A stretch of 64,000 nucleotides of DNA from Symbiodinium natans (Eukaryota; Sar; Dinophyceae; Suessiales; Symbiodiniaceae). The DNA lies in contig CAJNDS010000480.1 in NCBI GenBank assembly GCA_905221605.1, forward strand, positions 884,171-948,170. Reading direction: 5' to 3'. The notes beneath the pieces are model-generated. The model saw nothing but the letters and a program-made list of their open reading frames with translations. It searched no databases and was not told the DNA's origin. Shown here piece after piece: positions 32,085 to 41,442 of the stretch (its first letter is position 1; each line of letters begins with the position of its first letter). A program made the position numbers and the translations under genes.

Positions 32085-33488
32085 ACAACGACGTTTGCAA
32101 AGCAACCGTCACCTGCAAGCCAGGTCGTTCAGGGCATGAGGAAGATTTTGCATCCGAAGTTTTCCGTGCTGACCTTTCATATGTCTGTCATGTTTTGACC
32201 ATGTCTTGACCATAGGCGCGTTTGCTGGTTTTGATCATCTGACGGACCCTGTAACACTCTTTGGACGTAGGCGGTCCGTGCACGTTCTCAACTTTCAAAC
32301 GTCACTGGGGTATTCCCGCAGAGCTCTTTAAGAAACGACGACAGCCCGTCACTGTCACGGCTCAGGCTTTGCGAAAGGCCTGGGAGTAGAATGTCATAGT
32401 GAACTTATTCGTGCTTCATCAGTCAGGGCCGTGACATCTGTGACAGGGTACGGTGCATGCAGGCTTTGTGAGTCTTGCATACAGTGGAAAGACCTCCCTC
32501 GATTGTCAGCAAACTCCGATCTGCCTAGCTGTGACTAGCTGTGACTAGCTGTGACTAGCTGACAAGACAGCGATTTTCATGCTTTGCTTGGTCATGCAGA
32601 TCGGTAGTTTTGCTGGTCTTTCTGCGCATTGCCCCAAGTACTGATCATTCTCAGATGGACCTGCCCAGCCAAAGATGGGTGCGTCCTACGTGTACTTGCA
32701 AAAGTATTGCGGATCGTAGGGACTTACCTGGTTAGCACGAATCTTGGGATTTGTTAAACTACAGCGGATTTGGAGAACATTCAGCGTCAAAGCGTCGATT
32801 GCGATCCGCACTGTCGAAGTCTCATCAGGTTCACTCGACCCGTTTTTCCACGTGCCCATGTGCAGATCATAGTAGGAAGGACCCCCCCCCCCCCCCCCCC
32901 GAGAATGGCTTCATGGGCACCAACCCACGGCGACACCGACGCTGATAGCAGCGGTTGAGGCTTTAGGTGACACCCGCCCATCCGCCGACACGGCCCAGTC
33001 CATGTAGGTTGGGCTTGAGCCTGAGGCGGCTGCGGCGTAGGCTCTTTATGGTATGCTTCCACTTGCAAATCGATATTTTTTGCAGGTGTGCGTGCGCAAT
33101 TTAGAGATACATGATGCGTCTTTTTTTCAAGCCACTTTGGAGCGGAGCAAAAGCTTTGAGAGGGTCTGCGTGCTCGTGGCCGGTTACCTTCGTCTTTGGA
33201 ACATGGAGGTACTGAGGTACTCCAGCGTATGAGGTGCCAGTAGGAAGGACACCCACTGCACTCGGAATAGACCTCATAAGTGTTGGCCGAAGTCATTGTG
33301 ACCATAGCCGCCCACCATCGTGCCTTCCTTCAACATCGTCTTCATTCCGCTTCAAATGCTACTCTGCAACTCCGTGAATCTTGCAGACTGATAATTAGGG
33401 CGAACCGTTGTCAATAGAATGTGTGGCAAGGAAGGAGGCAATAATGTTGCTGCATTACTCTCCAACATGTCCCATATCTCCCCATGTA
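32085..33488. other. no gene seen; short repeats
   Basis: It contains an 11-bp tandem repeat (CTAGCTGTGAC, three to four copies, 32525-32562) and a C20 tract at 32881-32900. The minus frame at 32787-33305 passes through the poly-C tract and is not convincing. Confidence 0.5.
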
Positions 33489-33489
33489 G

Positions 33490-33564
33490 ACCCGATGCAG
33501 GGCCATGCAGCCCAAAAACTGCCGTACAATTACAACAAGCATCCGAGCAACTTGATGTGGCAGG
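33490..33564 (+). CDS. single internal exon, unrecognised
   Basis: Between CATGTAG and a GTATGT donor the frame reads PMQGHAAQKLPYNYNKHPSN. The strong donor and natural composition favour an exon. The minus strand is also open across 33411-33632. Confidence 0.4.
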
Positions 33565-33644
33565 GTATGTTTAGCACGACGGAAGAGCGCAACCTCATGG
33601 CGCGTTATGGATGTTCTGGAGGTCATCCACACATGAGCTCTTGA

Positions 33645-33865
33645 CTAAACCACCTGCTTGGAGGTGGTGTTATCACATATTGCCAGAGTAAATTGCTCAT
33701 ACTGTGCCTCTGTTCCAGTTCCTTGTGCTACAACAGTCACAACAGCACCGCCGAACACGGGGAGTTGGTTCGACAGAGAACTCCAGGCGAACTTGATGTG
33801 AGAGCCTTCCTTGACTTCAAACCTCAATCCCTCGACCTTGAATGGCCCCAAATCCTCAACTTAAA
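33645..33865 (-). CDS. minus-strand C-terminal exon, beta-rich
   Basis: The frame reads VEDLGPFKVEGLRFEVKEGS, then several beta-strand-like runs (AVVTVVAQGTG, QFTLAICDN), and ends at TAG. The acceptor would be at about 33866 (TTTAAG). Protein character is strong over about 72 codons, and the + strand is poor here. It is one of few minus-strand candidates. The family is not recognised. Confidence 0.42.
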
Positions 33866-34138
33866 GCCGTAGTTCCGTAGTATTCTTTCTGTTTACCTCA
33901 AGGAGAACAGGAGCCTTTACTTAGATGTTAACCATCCCCCCAATCCCCAAACTGCGACTCTACCATAGACTTTCTGTACTTTGCTTGGTTTAGATAGCTT
34001 GGCGTCTTAGAGCCCTGAACCTGGCCCTTACCCTGATCCTGAAATCCGCAGCTCTCAGCTGCAGACCGCAAGCAGCCCGATTTTCTGCCAGCTCTTGTGG
34101 CTCACAGCCTAACAGCTACCCAATGTGCTAGCTCCTAG

Positions 34139-34593
34139 ATGCCGGGTCTCGATGGAGACGAGGCCCATATCCAGGGTCAAAAGTCAAGGGTCGCTAGCTC
34201 GAGGAACTTTGCATCGCTCCTGAAACTGAGAGATTGCTACGCGCGTTTGTCCCAAGACACTCGCATCCCTGTTCGAGTTGTCCCCGAGCGCAAGGGTTAC
34301 GCTCTGGTTGCAAGGGGTGACTCGAGTGTCCCTACTCGAGCGATGACTACGTTTTCTTGAACGACCATTACGTTCCTGTCCTGTGGCATGTGCAAAGCAA
34401 GAAATTTGCTTTAGGATGCTTCAAAAGCATTGGGCGATCGAGGTGTGCAAAGACACAGCACGTAGTGTTAGAGTTACTGCGACAGCACTGCTACGAGTCA
34501 AATCGCAATGCTTCCCACCTAGCTGCAAAGAGCTCAAGCAAGCCAAAACGTGTGGCCCAGTGGTTAGCTGCCTGTAATCTAATGATGCACTGA
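34139..34593 (+). pseudogene. two overlapping frames, possibly one frameshifted ORF
   Basis: An ATG at 34139 opens 73 codons (MPGLDGDEAHIQ..., KLRDCYARLSQD, RVVPERKGYALVARG). Near its end a second frame begins to read well (YSSDDYVFLNDHYVPVLWHV) and runs to TGA at 34593. A frameshift near 34335 would join them into one intronless product of about 150 residues, which suggests a retrogene or transposon-derived ORF with a lesion. An intron is possible but no good sites were seen. Not recognised. Confidence 0.35.
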
Positions 34594-34607
34594 ACTTTTT
34601 GTCCCAG

Positions 34608-35257
34608 GAATCCTTTTGGCAACCTGATAAGTTGCCCCCGAAAGTAGACAGCACAGGCAGGGCCTCCATGTCGCTTGGAGCTTCACTAGCGGGGCATCCA
34701 CCACGCTCGCAGGTTGACAACGCAGACGACAGCGACAGGAGGGTCCAGCACGTGCTCGAGGTCGGCCACGGCCAAGCCACCCAAGCTTTAGCGGCCTTAG
34801 CGTTTGGGCTTTTGGAATCCTGGAAATTCCAGATTTGATAAAGCTGAGCCCGAAAGGCAATTCAAACAGGTTCCCCGGTTCCCCAGGCTCCGGAGCTCCT
34901 TGAGGAAGCAGACGCCAAGACCCCACCCTCAGGAATCCAAACGTGTCCAGACTGCGCCAAGCCAGAGCTGCAGAGGCTTTCAAGAAGTACGACAAGGATG
35001 GCGATGGCATGATCAACTTCACTGAGCTTGGGGCCTTGATGCGAGGTTTGGCGGGCTCAGCCAGTGACTGGAACGATGCTGCCGTAAAGGCTCTGCTGAC
35101 CGCAATGGATTCGGACAATGACGGCAAGGTCAGGTGGGACATGGCGGATATGTTGGGGTGGTGCAGAATCAGAAGAGGGCGCGGTTGCAGTTCTTAGGTG
35201 GGGGTTCAGAAGGTGCACTTCTCGACACTGAAGCAGTGGGCACGCCAAGAAGCATGA
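34608..35257 (+). CDS. EF-hand calcium-binding protein, C-terminal part
   Basis: Exon 34951-35128 (178 nt) encodes RQARAAEAFKKY, a canonical 12-residue EF loop DKDGDGMINFTE, a helix (LGALMRGLAG), an entering helix and the first half of a second loop DSDNDGK. It ends at GT. Exon 35213-35257 continues VHFSTLKQWARQEA then TGA, with acceptor AG|G. The reconstructed second loop has Thr where position 12 normally has Glu, so it may bind calcium weakly. Upstream, 34608-~34760 (SFWQPDKLPPKVDSTGRASM, acidic end) and about 34833-34870 (FDKAEPERQFKQ) are likely earlier exons, but their phases are unsettled. It could be a calmodulin-like protein or the EF-hand end of a larger protein. Confidence 0.72.
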
Positions 35258-35440
35258 TTCGTCGACCCGCTTGGGCCCATAAGAGCCTAAACCCGTCTTT
35301 GTGTTTTGGTTCCGGCCATTTCCGAAGCAGTCACACTGCTCTGGTACAGCACGGTTTGTGAGGCTCAGATCATGACACGTGCAGAGCGGTGCGCGATATT
35401 GACTCAGACACGGCGGCCTGCAATGGAAGTGCGCTCAAGC
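35258..35440. other. intergenic, nothing seen
   Basis: No exon-like content between the EF-hand stop codon and the next open frame. Confidence 0.4.
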
Positions 35441-35443
35441 ACA

Positions 35444-35698
35444 TCAAGTCGCGCTCAAGACATACGCGAAACCTAGATCAAACACTTGTTCACGAAAGCT
35501 AGCTCTTTGGAAATTTGCGATCGTTCTTGTTATATTCTCTTCTTGATTCGCGATCTGGCACAATTGTGCGGTATGCACCTCAAGAATTCCGAGGCGCTTC
35601 GAGTGCACATTTGCGACAACGCATCCTCCTTCCAGTCGGCTCAACAACAGAGTTGATGCAAGAATGAAGTGCGCGTTCAGCACGTCCAAGGACACCAA
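35444..35698 (-). CDS. minus-strand open frame, unrecognised
   Basis: About 84 codons of protein-like sequence (VSLDVLNAHFILASTLLLSR, QLCQIANQEENITRTIANFQ) end in a stop at 35444-35446. No ATG is near the start, so it would be a spliced last exon. No strong competing + frame exists. Confidence 0.3.
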   Translation of the reverse strand: MVSLDVLNAHFILASTLLLSRLEGGCVVANVHSKRLGILEVHTAQLCQIANQEENITRTIANFQRASFREQVFDLGFAYVLSAT

Positions 35699-35912
35699 AT
35701 GTTCGGGACGAAGAATTCTTTGTAGGGCAGTATCTCATCCAGAGGGGTCGAGCCCCTTAGACTTCCAAATCATTGGTGGCAGCCAGAACAGCAGAGCGAG
35801 CCTCGAGGCAGTGACTTCTGACCGCTCCATCAGAAGAACGCCCCATTGGCCATGCTAGAAGTTTGCAAAGAGTCACTCGGCTTGCGCAGCCTACAGTTCT
35901 CAAAAGCAGGAC

Positions 35913-36237
35913 ATGACCCAAGGAGATGCTCAGTCGTGGGAACCTCCAACCCGTAGAGTTCACACAAGCTCTCATCTTTCCGAACTGATGCAGGGCTGGC
36001 GAAAGCGCCAGAGAGAAAACCGCAGGCAGCACAGCTGGAAGTTCCCGACTGAACACATGTTCGGGACAGTCTCCGTCACCCCCAACATCCTCTGCCGTCA
36101 TCAGAAGCAGCACTGCCACCGCCGCCACCGCCACCGCCACCGCCACCGCCACCGCCACCGCCACCGCCACCGCCACCACCACCACCACCACCACCACCAC
36201 CACCACCACCACCATCGTTGTCATCGTCGTCGTCGTT

Positions 36238-36281
<44 letters not shown>

Positions 36282-36311
36282 TATCATCGCCCTCATGCCA
36301 GCAAGCAGTAA
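35913..36311 (+). CDS. open frame ending in a His-rich microsatellite tail
   Basis: An ATG at 35913 opens MTQGDAQSWEPPTRRVHTSS... and a basic helical run (MQGWRKRQRENRRQ). It then enters the CCACCG/CCA/TCA microsatellite, read as HRHRHR then poly-His, and stops after ASKQ. The non-repeat N-terminal 55 residues look like protein. The His tail may be untranslated if a donor precedes the repeat. The minus frame over 35757-36572 is also open and more hydrophobic. Confidence 0.3.
36118..36290. repeat. compound microsatellite (CCACCG)n-(CCA)n-(TCA)n
   Basis: About nine CCACCG hexamers grade into CCA triplets, then a short CGT-rich link, then about 16 TCA triplets. The gradual unit change suggests stepwise expansion of one seed. 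Confidence 0.95.
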
Positions 36312-36807
36312 TGACCAAACGCATACATGACCACATGACGAGTCACGTAACAAAACAAACAAGAGTCCAAGAGCATGCCAACACTGCAGCAATTGATTGC
36401 TTTTCACGTGGAGATCATCTCCTCCTCCTCCTTCCCCCCAGACATGATAATTTAGTAGCAGCTTGTCGATGTGAGAACGGGTTTTTGCACCGTGCGAGGA
36501 AGGTAGGCAGAAAGCACCCTGGAAGGATGTTGGGGGGGTGGGGGCCCAAACAGAGGCAGGAGCCTTGGCCAACTTTCCTGTAAAATTCCGTCCGAGCCCA
36601 TGGGGTGGGTGGCCGGGGGCTACACGGCTACATGTAATTCTCTTGGCCTCCGACGTGTTGGCGAGGCGGATTGGAGGGGGAGTCCTCTAATTTGGGGGCT
36701 GGCTGTTTTCACTGCTCTCCTCCCCGTATCCGCTTAGAGAAGGAGGAAGGAGATGGAGAGACAGGGAGACAGTGACGCAGATGGATCCAATTCTACCCCG
36801 CAGCTAG

Positions 36808-37379
36808 GTCGTGCTCTCGGATTTCGGTGCCTGGCTCTTCGGGACGCAGCTGTCAGCGGCGGAGGAGTCGAAGCTGAAAACCGCAGAGTTGACACTGGGC
36901 GCCAAGCCGAAAGCCAAGGCTCCTGGGCTTCCAACAAAGCACTTAGACTTATTAGTCCCCCAGACTACAATAAATGTAGCTGATGTCTCAGACTGGTTCC
37001 CTCAGCCCTGAGCCAGTCCTGAGCCCCCCCCCCCCCGAGTCTATCTGTCCTAAGTCCGAAGGTCTAAGCCCCTTGGCACTCACAGCCGATTCTGGGTCCT
37101 TGTTACAAACGGGGTGAGCAACGACTTTTCGCTGCCAAACATGTATTACATTTATGTCAAAATTACAGAGTTGGGATCACCAGGGCTTGACGGCTTGATG
37201 GCTTGGCCTCGTGGTTTGTTAAGGAGGGGGAAGTTGGGACGGCCCCTGCAAGCCTTGCGCTCTGAACTGTTCTGAAGCCGAGGCCAAAGGCAAGGCCGAA
37301 GCCAAGGGCAAGGCCAAGGCCAAGGCCAAACCCGAGCCGGAGGAAGAGGAGGCTGAAGACGAAGACGAGGTTGAGGCTG
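36808..37379 (+). CDS. exons of a Lys/Ala-Glu-rich protein, unrecognised
   Basis: Segment 36808-37011 follows a CAGCTAG acceptor and reads VVLSDFGAWLFGTQLSAAEE, then a Lys/Pro/Ala linker (GAKPKAKAPGL), then NVADVSDWFPQP and TGA. About 270 bp on, a segment from 37278 reads AEAKGKAEAKGKAKAKAK followed by PEPEEEEAEDEDEVEA. This is a charge-block low-complexity exon of the kind seen in nuclear or chromatin proteins. Whether the TGA is used, or the two belong to one gene, is not known. Confidence 0.45.
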
Positions 37380-38296
37380 GGATGTCTCGGCTGAGGGGAG
37401 GTTTCGGGCTTGCAGAGGGCCAGAACAAGACTCGATTTGCGACAATGTACCGAAATGCACAGGGCGCGATGTGCATATGCCGCGTCGAGGGTGCAAAATG
37501 AAGAGCAACATGCACTGACTGCCCCATATTCATTTAGGACTGATGCTGCGGACAGTCGCAACGCGAGTTGTTACGAACAGTCATTTCGACGATGCCGATA
37601 CGGCCGATACGCAGCGAGAAGCTTTGACCAGCCAAAGCAACGCAAAGGTTAGAACGATTTGCTGGTGACTGCTCAGAGGTGGCTGCAATATTGATTTCGA
37701 GTTTTGCTTCAACCCGCTGCCATGCTGCATTGCCAGTAGCAGGAAAAGAAGGATCACATTAAACACAAGATCAAGCCCTACGAACACCTGGCACGAAAGC
37801 ACCACATACACATCTGATGCGGCATCAACGAACGTGATTTTCCAAAGGCGTATATCGCTCTTGAAGGCAAAGTGTTGTTTCTGTTCAGCCCACAGCCAAA
37901 GGATCAGAAGCCCAAACCCGAAGCCCATCTAAGCCCCACAACCTGAACACAACATACATGTCAACCGCCACCACCAAGCCACTTTGGGCAGTGCTGACAA
38001 ATGGCCGCATCAGGGGAGTCATGGCTTTGGTGGGTTGAGCCTCTTAGAGTCTTAGAGTTCAGGGTTGAGGGTGGGGGAGTGCAGCTCAAGTCTTTGCTAC
38101 AGCGCTGCTGAGTGGGAGTGGCAACCCCCAAGCCACCCGAATGGAGTTGTTCTTGTTTGGTTCGTCCCTTTGTGTGTAGTATTTCACAGCATTTTTGGTT
38201 TTAAATTTAACGCTACGCGACCCGCCTCGGCCAGCCCAGCGCATCCGCGTGAGCATGGTGATTCCGCAGCGCCCAAGTCGCTGGACCCCAAGCAAT
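37380..38296. other. no convincing gene
   Basis: Open minus frames around 37152-37561 are shadows of the Lys/Ala-Glu-rich exon on +. The minus frame at 37581-37928 is hydrophobic and not supported by splice signals. Confidence 0.4.
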
Positions 38297-38430
38297 AAGG
38301 GTTGGGTTTAGGGTTTAGGGTTCCGGGTTTATGGTTTATGGTTTGGGGTTTAGGGTTGAGGGTTAGTCTAGGGTTGAGGGCTTAGGGGCTTAGGGCTCAA
38401 GGTTCACGGTCTGGGGTTTAGGGTTTTTTT
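38297..38430 (+). repeat. interstitial telomere-like tract (TTTAGGG type)
   Basis: Runs of GGGTTTAGGG with variants GGTTTATGG and GGTTGAGGG over about 130 bp. A short further tract is at 39003-39024. Confidence 0.85.
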
Positions 38431-38568
38431 GGGTTTCGGCTTGGATTGATTGTAACACGAATCCTTCCTTACATCTGCGAAAGCATGTCTCGCTCTCCTC
38501 CGCGCATGTCTGCCCTTCACCCTGTGCATGCTCGCTTGAAACACATCATGCTACCACTGCGTTTGCAG

Positions 38569-38724
38569 TTCGGACCGTGCCAACTGCAATGGCTGCCTCG
38601 AGAAGCATCAAAGCATGTGTGAGTTTGACAACCGAAGGCGATGGCCTCTTTCGTTCCACCAACATGAATCCCCTCAAGACCCCAAGTCTCCAAACCGCAG
38701 CGTGGCTTCAAGCAGCCCAGGGCG
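38569..38724 (+). CDS. exon with a compact Cys cluster, unrecognised
   Basis: The exon starts after GTTTGCAG and ends at a consensus GTGAGA donor. It encodes SDRANCNGCLEKHQSMCEFD, then RRRWPLSFHQHES and a Ser/Pro-rich tail. The CxxC plus a third Cys with nearby His could bind zinc, but the full set of ligands is not present in this exon. Coding is strongly supported by composition and both splice sites. It lies between telomere-like tracts. It may belong with the acidic exon at 38931. Confidence 0.55.
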
Positions 38725-38930
38725 GTGAGAGGGCTTTTGTGGCTTCATTGCAACACATTTCAAGCTGCCACTCTTCGAATGGAACATCTGTATGTTGATT
38801 TGTGACCCTGTGACTCCAGGATGTAAGGCCATTGTTATTTTGGGGGCTGCCGCATTTAGAGCGGCACTGCAGTTAATCAACAAAAGCACGATTTTGGGAT
38901 GCAGAGCGACTTCAGAGATGGGGTTCAAAG

Positions 38931-39001
38931 TGCGCCGCAGAGGAGGGAGAGGACGAGGAGGAAGAAGAGGGCGATGACGACGATCTGGATGAGGCGAGGG
39001 C
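38931..39001 (+). CDS. acidic low-complexity exon
   Basis: After TTCAAAG, the frame reads AAEEGEDEEEEEGDDDDLDE and is open into the telomere-like tract at 39003. It resembles the acidic block of the 37278 exon and could be part of the same or a related gene. A low-complexity origin cannot be excluded. Confidence 0.35.
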
Positions 39002-39048
39002 GTTTAGGGTTTAGGGTTTATGGCTCAAAGCAGAAGAGGAGATGATTC

Positions 39049-39363
39049 TCATGGAAGGGTCCCACAATGATGTCTGAGACAATGGATATGGCCTTCCCCC
39101 CGCCCAAAGCCCCCCATACCTGGCCCATACCCAACAACATAGCTGGCGCGAAGTGCTAAGTCCTTTGAAGAGTCCTTCGGGCTGGCCTCCCATTCTCCAA
39201 AACTATTTTTCGAGTGCAAATCAAAGCGGTGAGTCTTCCCCTCACTTTTCTTCATCTTCAACTTCATTCGCTTCGCCTCTGCATCAGGTCTCCAATCAGG
39301 GATGGATTGTTGTGCTTCCGGGAAGGATCGTATAGGGAGCATCTCAATGCAGCTGCGCAGCAA
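39049..39363 (-). CDS. minus-strand open frame, unrecognised
   Basis: About 104 codons are open (an ATG lies at 39342-39344 on minus). The sequence reads MLPIRSFPEAQQSIPDWRPD, a Lys-rich run (KRMKLKMKK), then FDLHSKNSFGEWEAS and a Gly-rich stretch (GYGPGMGGFGRGEG). It is more protein-like than the + strand. No family is recognised. Confidence 0.35.
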   Translation of the reverse strand: MLRSCIEMLPIRSFPEAQQSIPDWRPDAEAKRMKLKMKKSEGKTHRFDLHSKNSFGEWEASPKDSSKDLALRASYVVGYGPGMGGFGRGEGHIHCLRHHCGTLP

Positions 39364-39684
39364 GTTGCTAGGCGTAAACTGTAAACGGATGGCTCAGAAG
39401 ACCGCCTGTAAGAAAAATCCACCACCGCTATGAGAGTCGAGCAGGAGCAGCTCAGCCATGCCGGTAACAGTAGAGCTTTAGAGCTTTACAGGTGCAAGGC
39501 TCTGAGGGGGCACTGAATCTAGCGGGTCTATCAGTACTACGAGTTGCTCTTGTTAGCAGCGCGAGCCAAGCACCAGCCACAGTAATTGATGACCCCGCGC
39601 TGGATCCTTTATTCTTCAATTTCAGAAGTATTGCGTGTATACAGGCACATGTGCATGACATCCGCATTACCCGGCCTTGTGCAG
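39364..39684. other. nothing firm seen
   Basis: Likely upstream intron or intergenic DNA before the exon at 39685. Confidence 0.35.
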
Positions 39685-40640
39685 GATGATCTTGATATGA
39701 ACTTGCTCAGCATGACCGGCCGCAATGCCCTGTGGCAGAAGCTGATGCCGGCACGGGCCGGATCGGCGCAAGACGCGGCAGAGCGGATGAAGGGACTGAA
39801 GCCGCCGGACTCAAAGCGGCCGGACGATCACAAGCATCTGGGTGGAGGAATATGAGTTTTTTTGTTTCTGTGGAGTAGTAGCACCAATCAGCGTGCGTGC
39901 TTTGTGCTTGTGTCTTCGTGCTTTTGCACGCAGCAATGCTCGGCGGTGCTCGAAACACTTTGCTCTTCAAACGCTTGAGGCATGCCCTCCTCTATTTGCA
40001 GAACCACGCGGGAGCCGACCGGGATCTGGACGGCGTCGCCCCCAAGGGCGCGGATCGGAAGAAGGCGTTGGCGTGGCTGAAAGCCGCCATGTCCAAGATC
40101 AGTGACGGGGAGAAGCAGTATCAGCTGCCTGTGAAATGGCTCATCGCAAACTGGAGACTTTGGCCAGAGCCTGACAACAAAGAGGAGGAAGGTTTCCTGG
40201 ATCTGAAGGCGCTCGCGGTTAAGAAGCTTGACGGTATAGGCTTCAAGTACGAGAAGCAGTACGTAGAGCGCAAGATCGGGCAAGAGCTCGGATTCATCGG
40301 CGAAGATCTCGAGATGAAAGTGAGGCCGCGGCAGGACGAGTACATCAAGCTGCCGGAGGACCGCCTGGGCCTCGAGGAACAGGACGATGAAGCAGACGAC
40401 TACAGGATGCCCGGCGCTTTGGGAGAAGCCCTCTATTACCCCTTCTGGTATGTAATCCCTTCTTCTCGTCACGCTCTTTCTACTCTCAGACCCAAGCAAA
40501 GGATGGAACAGGCGACGTACATCGTCCTCCTCCTCAGCGCAGTGCACGCTGTGGACCACCTTTTCCAAGCACGAGCCAAGGAGATCTGTGAGAGTGTGGG
40601 TGGGAGCGTCCGAGCTCCCCCTCCCAAAGGCTTCATGAGG
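39685..40640 (+). CDS. well-supported gene of unknown function
   Basis: Exon 39685-~39841 (DDLDMNLLSMTGRNALWQKL, then SKRPDDHKHLG) follows GTGCAG. Exon 40002-40447 is the longest clean coding exon in the window (about 148 residues). It starts NHAGADRDLDGVAPKGADRK, contains VKWLIANWRLWPEPDNKEEE, LDGIGFKYEKQYVERKIGQE and an acidic EEQDDEADDY, and ends at a GTATGT donor. Exon 40538 onward (AVHAVDHLFQARAKEICESV) completes a Cys codon in the matching phase. Trp- and charge-rich with no transmembrane segment; a soluble protein. Codons are G/C-ending, unlike the flanking noncoding DNA. I do not recognise the family. Confidence 0.7.
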
Positions 40641-40712
40641 AGAGGGTTCAGATGGGTTCAGATGGGTTCAGATAAGTTCAGATGGGTTCAGATGGGTTCA
40701 GATGGGTTCAGG
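40640..40712. repeat. 10-bp tandem repeat
   Basis: About seven copies of GGTTCAGATG, one with AA for GG, just after the last exon segment of the 39.7-40.6 kb gene. Confidence 0.95.
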
Positions 40713-40759
40713 CTGAAGAGGGGCTTTAGGGTGCAGAGGGCATCGGCCACATCAACGTA

Positions 40760-41420
40760 ACGTGAACAGTTAGCCTGGCGAGCTCCTCTTTGGCGCGCCG
40801 CTGGGCTGCTGCCGCTTGGAACCCTGAACCATGTGACGTGCCCCTTACCAAAGAGAGCAGTGACCCTAAACCCGAGAAGATCTGAATCCCCAAAGTTGAG
40901 TGAACAACACCCTTCAGAGCCCTAGCCTGAATCCCCAATGTGTCGTGAGTGGCGAACTCTGCACCCCCAAAATCCCGAAGGCCTGAAAGTGACAGATGTC
41001 AGACCCCCGAAAGAGTGTCGTATCCCAGAAACCTACGGAACCTGGCTGAAGATTAGCAGGCCCGAAGCCCTCAACGGCCTCAACGCAAACGTCTGGCGAG
41101 TGGCAGAGAGCCCAAAGAGCACGGAGGGGTGAGTGGCACGCCGAGCCCTGAAGGTAGATAATCGCCCCCAAAAGGTGTGCTCCCTTTTTGCCCTTAAGAA
41201 GACCCAAATTTTTCCAAGCATAAGCCTTAGAAGGTCGGGCGAATCCCCAGCTTGTGACGACCGGCAAACCCTGAAGCCCGAATGAGGGAGACAGGCTCAG
41301 AACTCAGAACTCAGTGGCCCCAAAACCATGTTCTCTTCACCGAGAAGCCCAGAGCTCCAAACCGCATAAACTCATATAAACTCCAAACGCGAAATAAAGT
41401 TCAAAGAGTTGTTAGTTGTT
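40760..41420. repeat. degenerate C-rich, telomere-like region
   Basis: Frequent CCCTGAA, CCCCAAA, AACCCTGAA and CCCGAAG strings suggest heavily mutated CCCTAAA repeats (the complement of TTTAGGG). Similar texture recurs at about 33930-34050, 37015-37075 and 51190-51360. No exon is evident. Confidence 0.4.
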
Positions 41421-41442
41421 AGACCCAAAGCCCCCTGCACAG

